Positions 37,301-45,756 of a stretch of DNA of 64,000 nucleotides are shown here, piece after piece. A program made the translations under genes and the position numbers. The notes below the pieces were generated by a model that did not search any database, was not told where the DNA came from, and was given only the letters and a program-made list of their open reading frames with translations. This DNA is from JAHRVQ01 sp963976815. GTDB lineage: Bacteria; Pseudomonadota; Gammaproteobacteria; Pseudomonadales; Azotimanducaceae. The stretch is from NCBI GenBank assembly GCA_963976815.1, contig CAXBLU010000009.1:62001-126000 (forward strand), given 5' to 3'. Each line of letters begins with the position of its first letter. Within the stretch, counting starts at the first letter, position 1.

Positions 37301-37679
37301 TGATTGTCATTGTGATAGTGGTCTGCCGTTTCAGCAGTGCTGTTATCCGTATCTAGAAGGGGAAACCGAGGCACCTACACCCGTTGCGCTGATGCGATCC
37401 AGATACTGCGCATTTGTCACGGGAAACCTGGACTACCTGATCTACACCTGGCACCCCGATGACTGTCCCAGGGACCTGAGCCTCGACGGCAAGCAGAAAT
37501 GGATTGGTTTGAAGGTCTTGGATCATGGTGAGTACGAGCCAGGAAAATCAGGCTGGGTTCACTTTGTCGCTCGCTACAAGATTGCGGGTCAAGCCCATCG
37601 ACTGGAAGAACGCAGTTTGTTTTCCCATATTCACGGTCGCTGGTACTATCGACACCCAGATACACAAAAGGAAGATTAA
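37290..37679 (+). CDS. ychJ: YchJ-family SEC-C/NTF2 protein
   Basis: 129 residues. The start CHCDSGLPFQQCCYPYL is the zinc-binding SEC-C motif, followed by an NTF2-like domain with MRSRYCAFVTGNLDYLIYTW and a YRHP ending, as in YchJ (UPF0225). The function is unknown; SEC-C in SecA and others binds zinc and partner proteins. It overlaps the previous gene by 11 bases and lies four bases before the nitroreductase gene, forming the middle of a five-gene run from the hydrolase. Confidence 0.87.
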   Translation: MSHDDCHCDSGLPFQQCCYPYLEGETEAPTPVALMRSRYCAFVTGNLDYLIYTWHPDDCPRDLSLDGKQKWIGLKVLDHGEYEPGKSGWVHFVARYKIAGQAHRLEERSLFSHIHGRWYYRHPDTQKED

Positions 37680-37682
37680 AAC

Positions 37683-38351
37683 ATGCAGGTGAGTGAAGCC
37701 GTTGCCCAGCGTTCAAGTATTCGAGCATTTGATGACAAGTCGGTATCTACTGAATTGCTGAAGGAATTAGTCAGTAAAGCAGCGAGATCACCCTCCGGTG
37801 GTAACGTCCAACCCTGGAGAATTTACCTGGTCAATGGCGATTCAATGACGCGCTTTAAAGCCCATTGCGATAGCCAGGCCCAGACACAAACCGAACCCGA
37901 ACAACCAGCCTACGATATTTATCCCCAGGGGCTCACGGAACCCTATCGTTCATCCCGTTTTAAAGTGGGTGAGGACATGTACGCCCTACTCGGCATCAGC
38001 AGAGAAGACAAGGGCAAACGCATCGCACGGTTGATGGAAAACTATCAATTCTTCGGCGCACCGGCAGGTTTCTTTTGTTTTGTCGATCGACAAATGGGGC
38101 CACCCCAATGGTCAGATCTTGGCATGTATTTACAAACATTTATGTTACTCGCAGAAGAGGCAGGACTGTCTACCTGTGCCCAGGAAGCCTGGGCCGCTCG
38201 ACCGGAGACGGTGAGGTCCTTTGTTAAGGCGCCGGAGGAGCAAATGTTGTTCTGCGGCATGGCTATTGGATACAAAGACCACAGTGCTGCGGTCAACAAG
38301 CTGGTATCTGACCGTGCGCCATTTGATGAATTCGCCACGATTGTTGAATAA
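37683..38351 (+). CDS. Nitroreductase family flavoprotein
   Basis: 222 residues. FMN-binding blocks are visible: QRSSIRAFDDKSVS at the start and SPSGGNVQPWRIYLVNG near 38-54, then DLGMYLQTFMLLAEEAGLST and the FCGMAIGY ending. It would reduce nitro groups, quinones or flavins with NAD(P)H. AAGGAA lies before the ATG. It is the last gene of the kynurenine run; the next gene belongs to a foreign-looking restriction-modification island. Confidence 0.9.
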   Translation: MQVSEAVAQRSSIRAFDDKSVSTELLKELVSKAARSPSGGNVQPWRIYLVNGDSMTRFKAHCDSQAQTQTEPEQPAYDIYPQGLTEPYRSSRFKVGEDMYALLGISREDKGKRIARLMENYQFFGAPAGFFCFVDRQMGPPQWSDLGMYLQTFMLLAEEAGLSTCAQEAWAARPETVRSFVKAPEEQMLFCGMAIGYKDHSAAVNKLVSDRAPFDEFATIVE

Positions 38352-38523
38352 CACACACGTGCGAATGCAACTCTAAGTCGTAGCTCCCAAGCTGTACTTA
38401 CACGCTTCAAATACAAGCAAAGATAATTATTATGAGTTTGTTGCAAAATAGTGACGAACATTTCTGTGGATTGTAGCTGCTGGTTAAGTTCAAATAAGTT
38501 CGCGAGACAGACATCTTTTGTGC

Positions 38524-38551
38524 TTGATTACGATATCAAATACTGTATATT
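38524..38551 (+). promoter_or_regulatory. Sigma-70-like promoter of the methyltransferase
   Basis: TTGATT at 38524-38529 and TATATT at 38546-38551, with a 16-base spacer, each close to the -35 and -10 consensus. Transcription would start near 38558, about 20 bases before the methyltransferase ATG. The -10 element is inside the LexA-like box. The remaining 170 bases after the nitroreductase stop show nothing else I can name. Confidence 0.5.
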
Positions 38552-38560
38552 TAACCAGTA
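38541..38560 (+). promoter_or_regulatory. LexA (SOS) box before the methyltransferase
   Basis: TACTGTATATTTAACCAGTA has the obligatory CTG-N10-CAG and matches 17 of 20 positions of the enterobacterial LexA consensus, including the outer TA on both sides. It overlaps the -10 element and ends 17 bases before the start codon, an ideal place for repression. Repression by LexA is inference; the window has no lexA gene to compare. Confidence 0.65.
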
Positions 38561-38577
38561 CTAAGTTGAGATTTTAT

Positions 38578-39585
38578 ATGACTAATGAATATACATCTTT
38601 AGAGCTTTGCGCCGGAGCAGGAGGCCAAGCCCTCGGTCTGCACCAAGCTGGCTTTAAACATAAGTTATTGATAGAGATTGATAAACCAGCATGTAAGACC
38701 CTTGAGTTAAACAATACTAGCCACAATTTGGGCTGGGAAAGAATCTTAGAGGGCTGCGTTGAGCAGTTTGCAGAAAATGAAGCGCAAGAATACGAGGGGA
38801 TAGACCTAGTAGCAGGTGGAGTTCCATGCCCACCTTTCTCAAAAGCAGGCAAACAGCTTGGTAAAGATGATGAGCGAGATTTGTTTCCTGCCGCATTAAA
38901 AATTGTCGAAAAAACAAAACCCAAAGCTGTCATGCTTGAGAATGTATCTGGTCTACTTGATCCCAAGTTCGATGAATATCGCGCTGGAATTGATCTAAGA
39001 TTAAGCGAGATGGGATTTAAAACTTTTTGGAAACTCCATAATGCTTCTGACTATGGAGTACCTCAACTACGACCTAGAGTTATACTGATTGCATTAAGGC
39101 CAAAATATGTAAAATTCTTTGCATGGCCAAAAAAAATCATTGAACCGCCCACTGTTGGAGAGGCTCTATATGATCTAATGGCTATCAACGGATGGAAAGG
39201 TGCGAAATCTTGGAAAGAAAAAGCAAATAAAATTGCACCTACCCTGGTAGGGGGCTCGAAGAAACATGGCGGCCCTGACTTAGGACCAACCAGAGCTAGA
39301 AAAGCATGGCAAGATTTACATGTGAATGGATGTATTGTCGGTAATGAGCCGCCCGATAAAGGCTTTACGGGCTACAAAGATAAAGATGAATATCGCGGCA
39401 TGCCATTAATTACGGTGCGAATGGCAGCGAGAATACAAGGTTTTCCTGATTGGTGGGAGTTTTACGGGAAGAAGACCCCCGCATACCGACAAGTTGGCAA
39501 CGCATTTCCACCTCCGGTGGCCGAACATATCGGTAGGAATCTACTTGAAGCATTACAAGCTGCTAAATTGAAGAGTGTGGCCTAA
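38578..39585 (+). CDS. DNA (cytosine-5) methyltransferase of a type II R-M system
   Basis: 335 residues with the C5-MTase motifs in order: I (LELCAGAGGQALGL, residue 8), IV with catalytic Cys84 in GGVPCPPFSKAG, VI (MLENVSGL, Glu121), VIII (PQLRPRVILIAL), then a short target-recognition region, IX (RMAARIQGFP) and X (YRQVGNAFPPPVAEHIG). It methylates cytosine in a specific site, probably that of the convergent NaeI-like endonuclease. The frame is open from 38518, but MTNEYTS at 38578 has TTGAG upstream and fits the promoter. The gene is visibly richer in A/T than its neighbours. A LexA box lies right before it. Confidence 0.92.
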   Translation: MTNEYTSLELCAGAGGQALGLHQAGFKHKLLIEIDKPACKTLELNNTSHNLGWERILEGCVEQFAENEAQEYEGIDLVAGGVPCPPFSKAGKQLGKDDERDLFPAALKIVEKTKPKAVMLENVSGLLDPKFDEYRAGIDLRLSEMGFKTFWKLHNASDYGVPQLRPRVILIALRPKYVKFFAWPKKIIEPPTVGEALYDLMAINGWKGAKSWKEKANKIAPTLVGGSKKHGGPDLGPTRARKAWQDLHVNGCIVGNEPPDKGFTGYKDKDEYRGMPLITVRMAARIQGFPDWWEFYGKKTPAYRQVGNAFPPPVAEHIGRNLLEALQAAKLKSVA

Positions 39586-40442
39586 TTATTCCTTTCTACA
39601 CATACAAAATGTTCAACACTAATTCCTTTATAACCGAGAAATTTTAGTTTTTCTTTGTCTTCCAAATTCCCACCCCACAAAATCACCAGTCCTTCTGGAG
39701 CCAAAATCCCCCTAGCTCCTCCATTTTCCCGGATTCTCTTCATGTAGTCCTTCTGTCGAGCTACGCATTCAACTATTCTTCGTGTAATAACTTCTCCTTG
39801 ATGACTCCTAAACAGATTGGCTAATCTGGTTGCACCACCCGCCGGGGAAAGTATTTGATTTCGTAGGTCATCGTCCATATGTAAGAAAAAATTTTTCGGC
39901 AAAGCACCGTCTCTAACTAACCACAAAATCTCCTTTTTACCTTCCATAGAAATAGTTCGTTTACCGTCTCTATTTCTACCCTGATTCAGTACACGATCTC
40001 GACAAATAACTAAGCCAAAACTAAATGATGATTTATTATCATTTGTTTGAAGTAGTACACAAATTTCATTTAACGCTTCGCTTGGTATTGTCCAGTTAGG
40101 TCCAATAGTATTTTTTACGTCAACTTCATGCCCCTCGATGAACAAATCTAATTTGTTCCCTTTTTCAAGCCTAAATGTATTTCGAAAAAGAATTTCTACT
40201 TTTGTACCAATATAGGTTTTTTCTGTTTTTTCAAGCTCAGCCAAGCTAAACCTACTAGTTCGAGGCATATCGATAACCTCATCCAAAGAGCCGCGTAAAA
40301 TATCGCCAATTATTGACTCTAAGTCATAGTCCTTGCCTGGAAAGCTTAGAAAGAATTCTGCAACGCTCCTAACAGCATTATTCTCAGAATACTTCGAGAA
40401 ATATTCGTCTAAATATTCTTTCATTATTTTTTCAGACAGCAT
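39582..40442 (-). CDS. NaeI-family type II restriction endonuclease
   Basis: 286 residues. The spacing of acidic and basic residues matches the NaeI catalytic site: Glu83, Asp99, Asp108 and Lys110 (KVEILFR, KLDLFIEGHEVDVKN) have the same distances as Glu70, Asp86, Asp95, Lys97 of NaeI. The following NTIGPNWTIP block and the C-terminal part (SPAGGATRLANLFRSHQGE) fit its second DNA-binding (topoisomerase-like) domain. NaeI cuts GCCGGC and needs two sites; this enzyme may recognise the same or a related site. The stop overlaps the methyltransferase stop by four bases, tail to tail. GAGG precedes the ATG. Base content is A/T-rich. Confidence 0.85.
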   Translation of the reverse strand: MLSEKIMKEYLDEYFSKYSENNAVRSVAEFFLSFPGKDYDLESIIGDILRGSLDEVIDMPRTSRFSLAELEKTEKTYIGTKVEILFRNTFRLEKGNKLDLFIEGHEVDVKNTIGPNWTIPSEALNEICVLLQTNDNKSSFSFGLVICRDRVLNQGRNRDGKRTISMEGKKEILWLVRDGALPKNFFLHMDDDLRNQILSPAGGATRLANLFRSHQGEVITRRIVECVARQKDYMKRIRENGGARGILAPEGLVILWGGNLEDKEKLKFLGYKGISVEHFVCVERNN

Positions 40443-40485
40443 CGAACCTCAGCACATGATTAGTATTCTGTAGGATGGACGCTGA

Positions 40486-41868
40486 TTAGCCGTTAATCAG
40501 ATAGTGACAGTAGATACTCGCGGCATATCCCAGGGCAATAGCCCAGGTCCACTTCAGGTGAGCAAAGAAGGTATAAACCCCTCGCGCCTGCCCCATTAGC
40601 GCAACGCCCGCCGCGGAACCAATCGACAACATGCTACCGCCCACACCGGTTGTTAGGGTTATGAGTAACCACTGGTAGTGTGGCATATCGGGTTCCATGG
40701 TAAGAATCGCAAACATGACCGGAATGTTATCCACGATGGCGGAAATCACACCCATTGCAATATTGGCATTGGTAGCACCCCAGCCTTCATAGAAATACGC
40801 TGACATCACTTCAAGGTAACCGATAAACCCGAGCCCACCTACACAGAAAATGACGCCGAAGAAAAATAACAAAGTATCCCACTCGGCCTGGGCTACCCGG
40901 CCAAACAAGTCAAATTCATGGTGATCCTCGTGCTCATCGTGTGAGGTTTTTTTCACGTAGTACTTATACAAACCAAGGTACGACAAACCAAACATCATGC
41001 CGAGGAAAGGTGGCAGGTGTAGAAATTGTTCAAAAGAAACTGCGGTTGCAATCGTCAACAAGAATAAAATGCAGACGGTAAATGCACCACGCTTTAGGTG
41101 GATGCGTTGCTTTAATGGTGCAGGGTGCTCATTCGGAATAGCAAAGCTCATGATAGTGGCGGGGACAATGTAATTAACCAGTGACGGTACAAAAAGCGTA
41201 AAAAATTCAAAGAAATCCGCGTGGCCGCTCTGCCAGACCATCAGGGTTGTGATGTCGCCGAAGGGACTAAATGCACCACCCGCATTCGCTGCAACAACAA
41301 TGTTAATGCAGGCGATCGAAACAAATCGGGCATTACCGCTACCCACAGAGAGCACCACAGCGCCCATCAACAATGCTGTTGTTAGGTTGTCGGCAATTGG
41401 AGATAAGAAAAAAGCGATAAAACCGGTAATCCAAAACAGCTGCTTATAGCTGAAACCCTTTGTCACCAACCAAATACGCAGGGCCTGGAACACGTTACGT
41501 TCCGTCATGGTATTGATGTAAGTCATGGCCACCAATAGAAACAGAAACAGTGCCGCGTACTCGAGAAGGTTGTGCTCTAGGACCACCACCATCTCTTCCG
41601 ATGCATCGTGAGTTGCGGCCATATAGGCCACCAGGATCCAAATCAGACCTGCACCGAACAGAACCGGTTTAGATTTGGGTAGATGGATGAACTCTTCTGC
41701 CATCACGAAGGCGTAGGCCAAAACAAAAATAATCAGACACACGATACCCAGTGGTGAACTAATCATTCCGAGATTGAAGCCATCCGATGCAAGTGCGCTT
41801 CCGGGGAAAACTAACAGGGAAAGTAGCAGAGAAAATAATGCCAGCAGCTTGGTCATAGGTCCGTCCAT
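40486..41868 (-). CDS. nhaD: NhaD-type Na+/H+ antiporter
   Basis: 460 residues with about 12 membrane segments and a cleavable-looking first helix (LLALFSLLLSLLVFPGSALA). The blocks FLSPIADNLTTALLMGAV, ANAGGAFSPFGDITTLMVWQ and ISAIVDNIPVMFAILTM are typical of the NhaD/ArsB superfamily. It exports Na+ or Li+ in exchange for protons and is common in marine and haloalkaliphilic Gammaproteobacteria. The start may be at 41868 or at the ATG at 41856 twelve bases later. It is downstream of the PhoR-like kinase on the same strand, 53 bases away. Confidence 0.9.
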   Translation of the reverse strand: MDGPMTKLLALFSLLLSLLVFPGSALASDGFNLGMISSPLGIVCLIIFVLAYAFVMAEEFIHLPKSKPVLFGAGLIWILVAYMAATHDASEEMVVVLEHNLLEYAALFLFLLVAMTYINTMTERNVFQALRIWLVTKGFSYKQLFWITGFIAFFLSPIADNLTTALLMGAVVLSVGSGNARFVSIACINIVVAANAGGAFSPFGDITTLMVWQSGHADFFEFFTLFVPSLVNYIVPATIMSFAIPNEHPAPLKQRIHLKRGAFTVCILFLLTIATAVSFEQFLHLPPFLGMMFGLSYLGLYKYYVKKTSHDEHEDHHEFDLFGRVAQAEWDTLLFFFGVIFCVGGLGFIGYLEVMSAYFYEGWGATNANIAMGVISAIVDNIPVMFAILTMEPDMPHYQWLLITLTTGVGGSMLSIGSAAGVALMGQARGVYTFFAHLKWTWAIALGYAASIYCHYLING

Positions 41869-41921
41869 GGTCGTATGGCCTGATTATAGAAGAGTTAGAA
41901 GCAGGTTCAACTCTTGTGGAT

Positions 41922-43691
41922 CTATGCCATTACAGGTAGGCGAACTGTGAATATGGACCCTTTACCTTCTTCACTGGTCACTTCAACGCTGCCATCATGG
42001 ACGTCAGCAATGTGTTTCACAATTGACAGCCCAAGACCCGTGCCACCCATTTCTCGAGAACGGGCCGGGTCAACCCGATAAAACCGTTCGAATATTCGCT
42101 GTTGTTCTTCGGCAGATATGCCAATGCCGTTGTCCTCCACTCGAATCACAACCAAATTCTTTTCCCTTTCTACTCGCATCATAACCGTGGACTGGGCCGG
42201 CGAGTATTTAATCGCATTTTCTACAAGGTTCGAAATCAACTGGGATAACGCCTCGCTATCACCTGACACATATACCTTTTCTTCCTCGGTTTGGAGCACA
42301 AGGCTGACGTCCTGTTCCTCCGCTGTGGTCTTGAGTGCACTGTAAACCTGGCGCAGTTCCCGAACCATGTCAACTCTATCCTGGCTCACCTTCTGGTCAC
42401 GGTAGCTATCGAAACGAGATAACTGCATCAGGTCCACAACAATTTTATTGAGTCGGTCGGTTTGGGCGAGGACCCTGAAGAAAAAATTACGGGCAACTTC
42501 CTTGGGCATCTGGTCATCATCAATGATGGTTTCAATGATGCCTTTGATCGCCGCCAGGGGAGTCTTGAGTTCGTGGGAAGCATTGGCGACAAAGTCGCTG
42601 CGAATCTTATCCAGCCGACCACGGGCAGTAATATCTTGAAAAACCAATATCACCCCTTCATGACTGCCTGTCTCTGAGTTCATCGTCAGTATCGCAACTT
42701 CAAGGGAGCGATCATTCACCACCAATGAACGATCGGGATCCACGCTGTCACTCAGCGCTGCTTCGAGCAATGACTGAATTTTGGGGATCTGAATCGCTTC
42801 TGAAACGCTCTTACCAACAATACTGTCTCGGTTGTCGTTGAGATCCAGTAGCGCTATGGCGGCCGTATTAATGTGAGCAATCCGCTCTTTTTTGTCGAGG
42901 GTCACGACACCTTCTTCAAGACCCGAAAGAATCGCTTCAACCTGATTGCGACTTTCGACGAGCCGTTGCATCCGATCTTGAGTTTTTCTCGCCAATTCAT
43001 TGAGTGATCGTTCGAGCACCCCTACTTCGTCCTGGGTTCGCCCGGGTAGTCTAAGTTGATAATTACCCTCGGCAATTTCTCTTGCATAAAGCGTTGCCGC
43101 AGCAATGGGTTGATAGAACCGTCTGGAGAGGAGAAAGCTCACCAGGAAAACAATCAGCAGGGTCACCAAAATGACAAAAATCAGCTGACTCTCAAGGGCT
43201 TTTAGTTCCTCGGAGATTAACCTGGTCGCGGAGGATAGACGGACATATCCAATCGGACCACTTTCGCCATCAAGCCGTAGTGCAATATAAAGCAGATCAG
43301 CCTGAACACTCTGACTGTATCTTTTCGCCTGGCCACGCCCTTCTCCTGCGGCTTGAAGAATCTCCGGGCGCTCTCGATGATTATCCAATTCCTCCACGGG
43401 CCGACTAGAATCGAATATGACTTCTCCATCGAGCTTAATAATCGAAAAGCGAGTTTCCGAGTTTGCCATGTCCGTTCTCCAGGAAGCCTGGGAGATTAGT
43501 TCGCCGTCCTTAATAAAATCCCGGGCAATTACCTTGGCAAAGACCATCTTGGACTCGAGGCTACTCCGTGCTTTCTCGAACAGTGCTTTTTCAAACTGAA
43601 CCTGAACTGCCGCATAAATCACCAGAGCAGCAGCAACAGCAGCAAAACCCGCCGTTAGAAACATTTGAAGCAGTAACCTGTTGTGTGTCAT
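41922..43691 (-). CDS. PhoR/WalK-like membrane sensor histidine kinase
   Basis: 589 residues. Two membrane segments (about 8-27 and 168-190) frame a periplasmic sensor part, followed by HAMP (about 190-240), PAS (about 250-355), HisKA with SHELKTPLAAIKG (His about 370) and HATPase_c with N-box LISNLVENAIKYSP, G1 VEDNGIG and G2 GGTGLGLSIVKHI. The build is that of PhoR or PnpS. No response regulator gene is adjacent, so it is an orphan in this window. It is directly upstream of nhaD and may share its transcript; a link to salt or pH sensing is only a guess. Confidence 0.88.
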   Translation of the reverse strand: MTHNRLLLQMFLTAGFAAVAAALVIYAAVQVQFEKALFEKARSSLESKMVFAKVIARDFIKDGELISQASWRTDMANSETRFSIIKLDGEVIFDSSRPVEELDNHRERPEILQAAGEGRGQAKRYSQSVQADLLYIALRLDGESGPIGYVRLSSATRLISEELKALESQLIFVILVTLLIVFLVSFLLSRRFYQPIAAATLYAREIAEGNYQLRLPGRTQDEVGVLERSLNELARKTQDRMQRLVESRNQVEAILSGLEEGVVTLDKKERIAHINTAAIALLDLNDNRDSIVGKSVSEAIQIPKIQSLLEAALSDSVDPDRSLVVNDRSLEVAILTMNSETGSHEGVILVFQDITARGRLDKIRSDFVANASHELKTPLAAIKGIIETIIDDDQMPKEVARNFFFRVLAQTDRLNKIVVDLMQLSRFDSYRDQKVSQDRVDMVRELRQVYSALKTTAEEQDVSLVLQTEEEKVYVSGDSEALSQLISNLVENAIKYSPAQSTVMMRVEREKNLVVIRVEDNGIGISAEEQQRIFERFYRVDPARSREMGGTGLGLSIVKHIADVHDGSVEVTSEEGKGSIFTVRLPVMA

Positions 43692-44032
43692 GGGCTCAGT
43701 CAGTTCCTGTCTATAGGTGATGAGTTATAGAGCGTTCGATGCTAACCGTGGCTCCGCAAAGCAATTGTTTATCAAAAACCGGCTCAATTCTCGAAGAAGT
43801 TGATTAGACCTGGTCTCCAGCAGCTTCGCCCCGATCCGAATTACACTTCAATCTGACCGTATTAACGGTAAACGTGACGTTAAAATTTGATAAAGACGCC
43901 CCAGAAGCGCCGAAATACACCATGGTGGCCCTACTTTTTGTAAAGACCACATTAACGGAATCACACATTTCTGGTGGTTCGGTTCTTTGTTATGCTCAAC
44001 GGCAGAATAATTATAATGAGTATCGATTCAAT
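43692..44032. other. 341-base divergent gap
   Basis: Between the PhoR-like kinase and the MFS gene. A weak inverted repeat TTAACG/CGTTAA lies at 43862-43867 and 43878-43883. A perfect TATAAT lies at 44012. A frame opens at 43874 in phase with the MFS gene, but its first 53 codons look non-coding. No RNA gene is seen. Confidence 0.45.
43987..44017 (+). promoter_or_regulatory. Candidate promoter of the MFS/globin operon
   Basis: A perfect -10 TATAAT at 44012-44017 with TTGTTA at 43987-43992 as a poor -35 (19-base spacer). The start of transcription would fall near 44024, leaving only about nine bases before the chosen ATG, in line with the lack of a clear ribosome-binding site. Confidence 0.35.
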
Positions 44033-45343
44033 ATGTCAGAAACCACGAGTTCAAATCCGACGCCAGAGAAGTACACAAAAGGTTATACCCAATATGTACT
44101 GGGTGTTCTGGTCATGGTGTACGTGTTCAACTTTGTCGACAGGCAAATTCTGGCGATTCTGGCGGAATCAATTAAAACAGACCTTGGTTTATCTGACACC
44201 CAAATTGGTGCCTTGAGCGGTGTTGCCTTTGGTATCTTCTACGCGACCTTAGGTATACCAATTGCCCGGCTTGCGGATAAATATTCGCGGGTCAATATCA
44301 TTTCGATATGCCTGGCTATCTGGAGTCTAATGACTGCGTTGTCCGGTTTAGCTGGCAACTTCTGGCATTTGCTTGCGGCAAGAATTGGCGTTGGTATTGG
44401 GGAAGCAGGTGGCAGCCCACCCTCCCACTCTCTGATTGCAGATTACTTCCCCACCGATGCCCGGGCTTCTGCTCTGGGTATCTACGCTCTGGGTATTCCG
44501 ATTGGTATTCTCTTCGGTAACCTTGCCGGTGGTTGGATCAATGAATTCTTTGGCTGGAGAAGCGCATTCCTACTTGTCGGCATACCCGGCATCTTACTCG
44601 CCCTGCTTCTGAAGTTTACCGTTAAAGAACCACCACGGGGTTATTCCGAAGGCAAAACCCAAACAAAGGACCAGGTTCCCTTTAGTCAGGTGCTTAAAAC
44701 CATGTGGGGCTTCAAGAGCTTTCGACACCTCTCGTTAGGTGCAGCCACCCAGGCCTTTGTCGGCTATGGCGCAATTGCCTGGATGCCGCCGTTCCTTATC
44801 CGCACCCACGATATGTCCACCGGCGAAGTTGGTACAGCATTGGGACTCATCATTGGTATTGCCGGTGGGCTCGGCACCTTCCTCGGTGGATTTCTTGCGG
44901 ACAGATTAGGGAAACGGGACCGGCGCTGGTACATGTGGATACCTGCTTTTGGATTCCTCATTGCGGTGCCCTTTAGCATTGGCGTTTATCTGGTCGGCGG
45001 CCTCTATGCGGCACTGGCGTTCTATATCATACCGGCGTTTACGGTTAACCTTTACACGGGTCCTACCTTCGGCATTACCCAATCCCTTGCGCCACTTGTA
45101 ATGCGGTCCGCGGCATCAGCGCTGTTGCTTTTTATCATCAATATTATCGGTCTGGTCTTTGGACCCACGACCGTTGGCTTGCTCAGCGACCTGTTCCAGA
45201 GCACCCTGGCAATGGATTCAACCGAATCTCTTAAGTGGGCACTATTTGCCTGTGCATTTGTCTATCTGATTTCTTTCGTCAACTATATGATGGCAGGTAA
45301 AACCATCCGTGAAGACCTTGCCATTGCAGAGGCCAACTCATGA
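44033..45343 (+). CDS. Spinster-like MFS transporter
   Basis: 436 residues with twelve membrane segments. VYVFNFVDRQILAILAESIK at the first helix, then LGIPIARLADKYSR and RIGVGIGEAGGSPPSHSLI, are the signature of the spinster-like (Spns) MFS group, which moves lipids or aromatic acids and is common in sphingomonads and marine Gammaproteobacteria. The start at 44033 begins 20 residues before the first helix; a longer frame from 43874 is unlikely. Its stop overlaps the globin-like gene by four bases (ATGA). Confidence 0.88.
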   Translation: MSETTSSNPTPEKYTKGYTQYVLGVLVMVYVFNFVDRQILAILAESIKTDLGLSDTQIGALSGVAFGIFYATLGIPIARLADKYSRVNIISICLAIWSLMTALSGLAGNFWHLLAARIGVGIGEAGGSPPSHSLIADYFPTDARASALGIYALGIPIGILFGNLAGGWINEFFGWRSAFLLVGIPGILLALLLKFTVKEPPRGYSEGKTQTKDQVPFSQVLKTMWGFKSFRHLSLGAATQAFVGYGAIAWMPPFLIRTHDMSTGEVGTALGLIIGIAGGLGTFLGGFLADRLGKRDRRWYMWIPAFGFLIAVPFSIGVYLVGGLYAALAFYIIPAFTVNLYTGPTFGITQSLAPLVMRSAASALLLFIINIIGLVFGPTTVGLLSDLFQSTLAMDSTESLKWALFACAFVYLISFVNYMMAGKTIREDLAIAEANS

Positions 45344-45756
45344 ACGATCTAGTGACAGAATCACTCGAGCAGGCAGCAGAAATCGCAGGCGATATTACGC
45401 CTGCTATATATCAACGCTATTTTGAGAGCTGTCCTGGTTCCGAAGCCCTGATGTCCCACATCGACGAACTGGTCCGGGGTAAAATGATGGTTGAGGTATA
45501 TCGCCTGGCGATGGTGACCGACTTTTCAGATGAAGCAGCCTATCTGACATTTGAAGTGAACAACCATGCACTTGCCTACAGTGTTGAACCCCATATGTAT
45601 GGCAATTTATTAAATGCCTTAATGGATACCGTTGCAGAAACCCTCGGCGATCAATGGGATCACAAATATGTTTCAGCCTGGGAAGATCGTTTAGATGCGC
45701 TAACCAAGGAAATAGAAGCGAGACTACCAGCACACCAGAAAATCCATGCCAATTAG
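45340..45756 (+). CDS. Divergent globin-like protein
   Basis: 138 residues, all-helical, length of a single-domain globin. The second half reads as globin F-G-H helices: NNHALAYSVEPHMYGNLLNA with His76 as candidate proximal haem ligand, then a TVAETLGDQW stretch and YVSAWEDRLDAL (globin H-helix Trp). The first part has the IYQRYFESCPGSEALM A-B-C pattern. The distal side is unusual: no clear Tyr-Gln pair. It is coupled to the MFS gene before it and overlaps the PPOX gene after it (11 bases). Haem binding is an inference. Confidence 0.6.
   Translation: MNDLVTESLEQAAEIAGDITPAIYQRYFESCPGSEALMSHIDELVRGKMMVEVYRLAMVTDFSDEAAYLTFEVNNHALAYSVEPHMYGNLLNALMDTVAETLGDQWDHKYVSAWEDRLDALTKEIEARLPAHQKIHAN

Noticed and set aside
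41890..41915. Hairpin AAGAGTT/AACTCTT between the PhoR-like gene and nhaD as a terminator
   Set aside because: The stem is only seven A/T-rich bases with a 12-base loop and no T run follows on either strand.
43874..44032. Long N-terminal extension of the spinster-like carrier
   Set aside because: The extra 53 residues resemble no MFS protein and a perfect TATAAT lies within the stretch just before the ATG at 44033.
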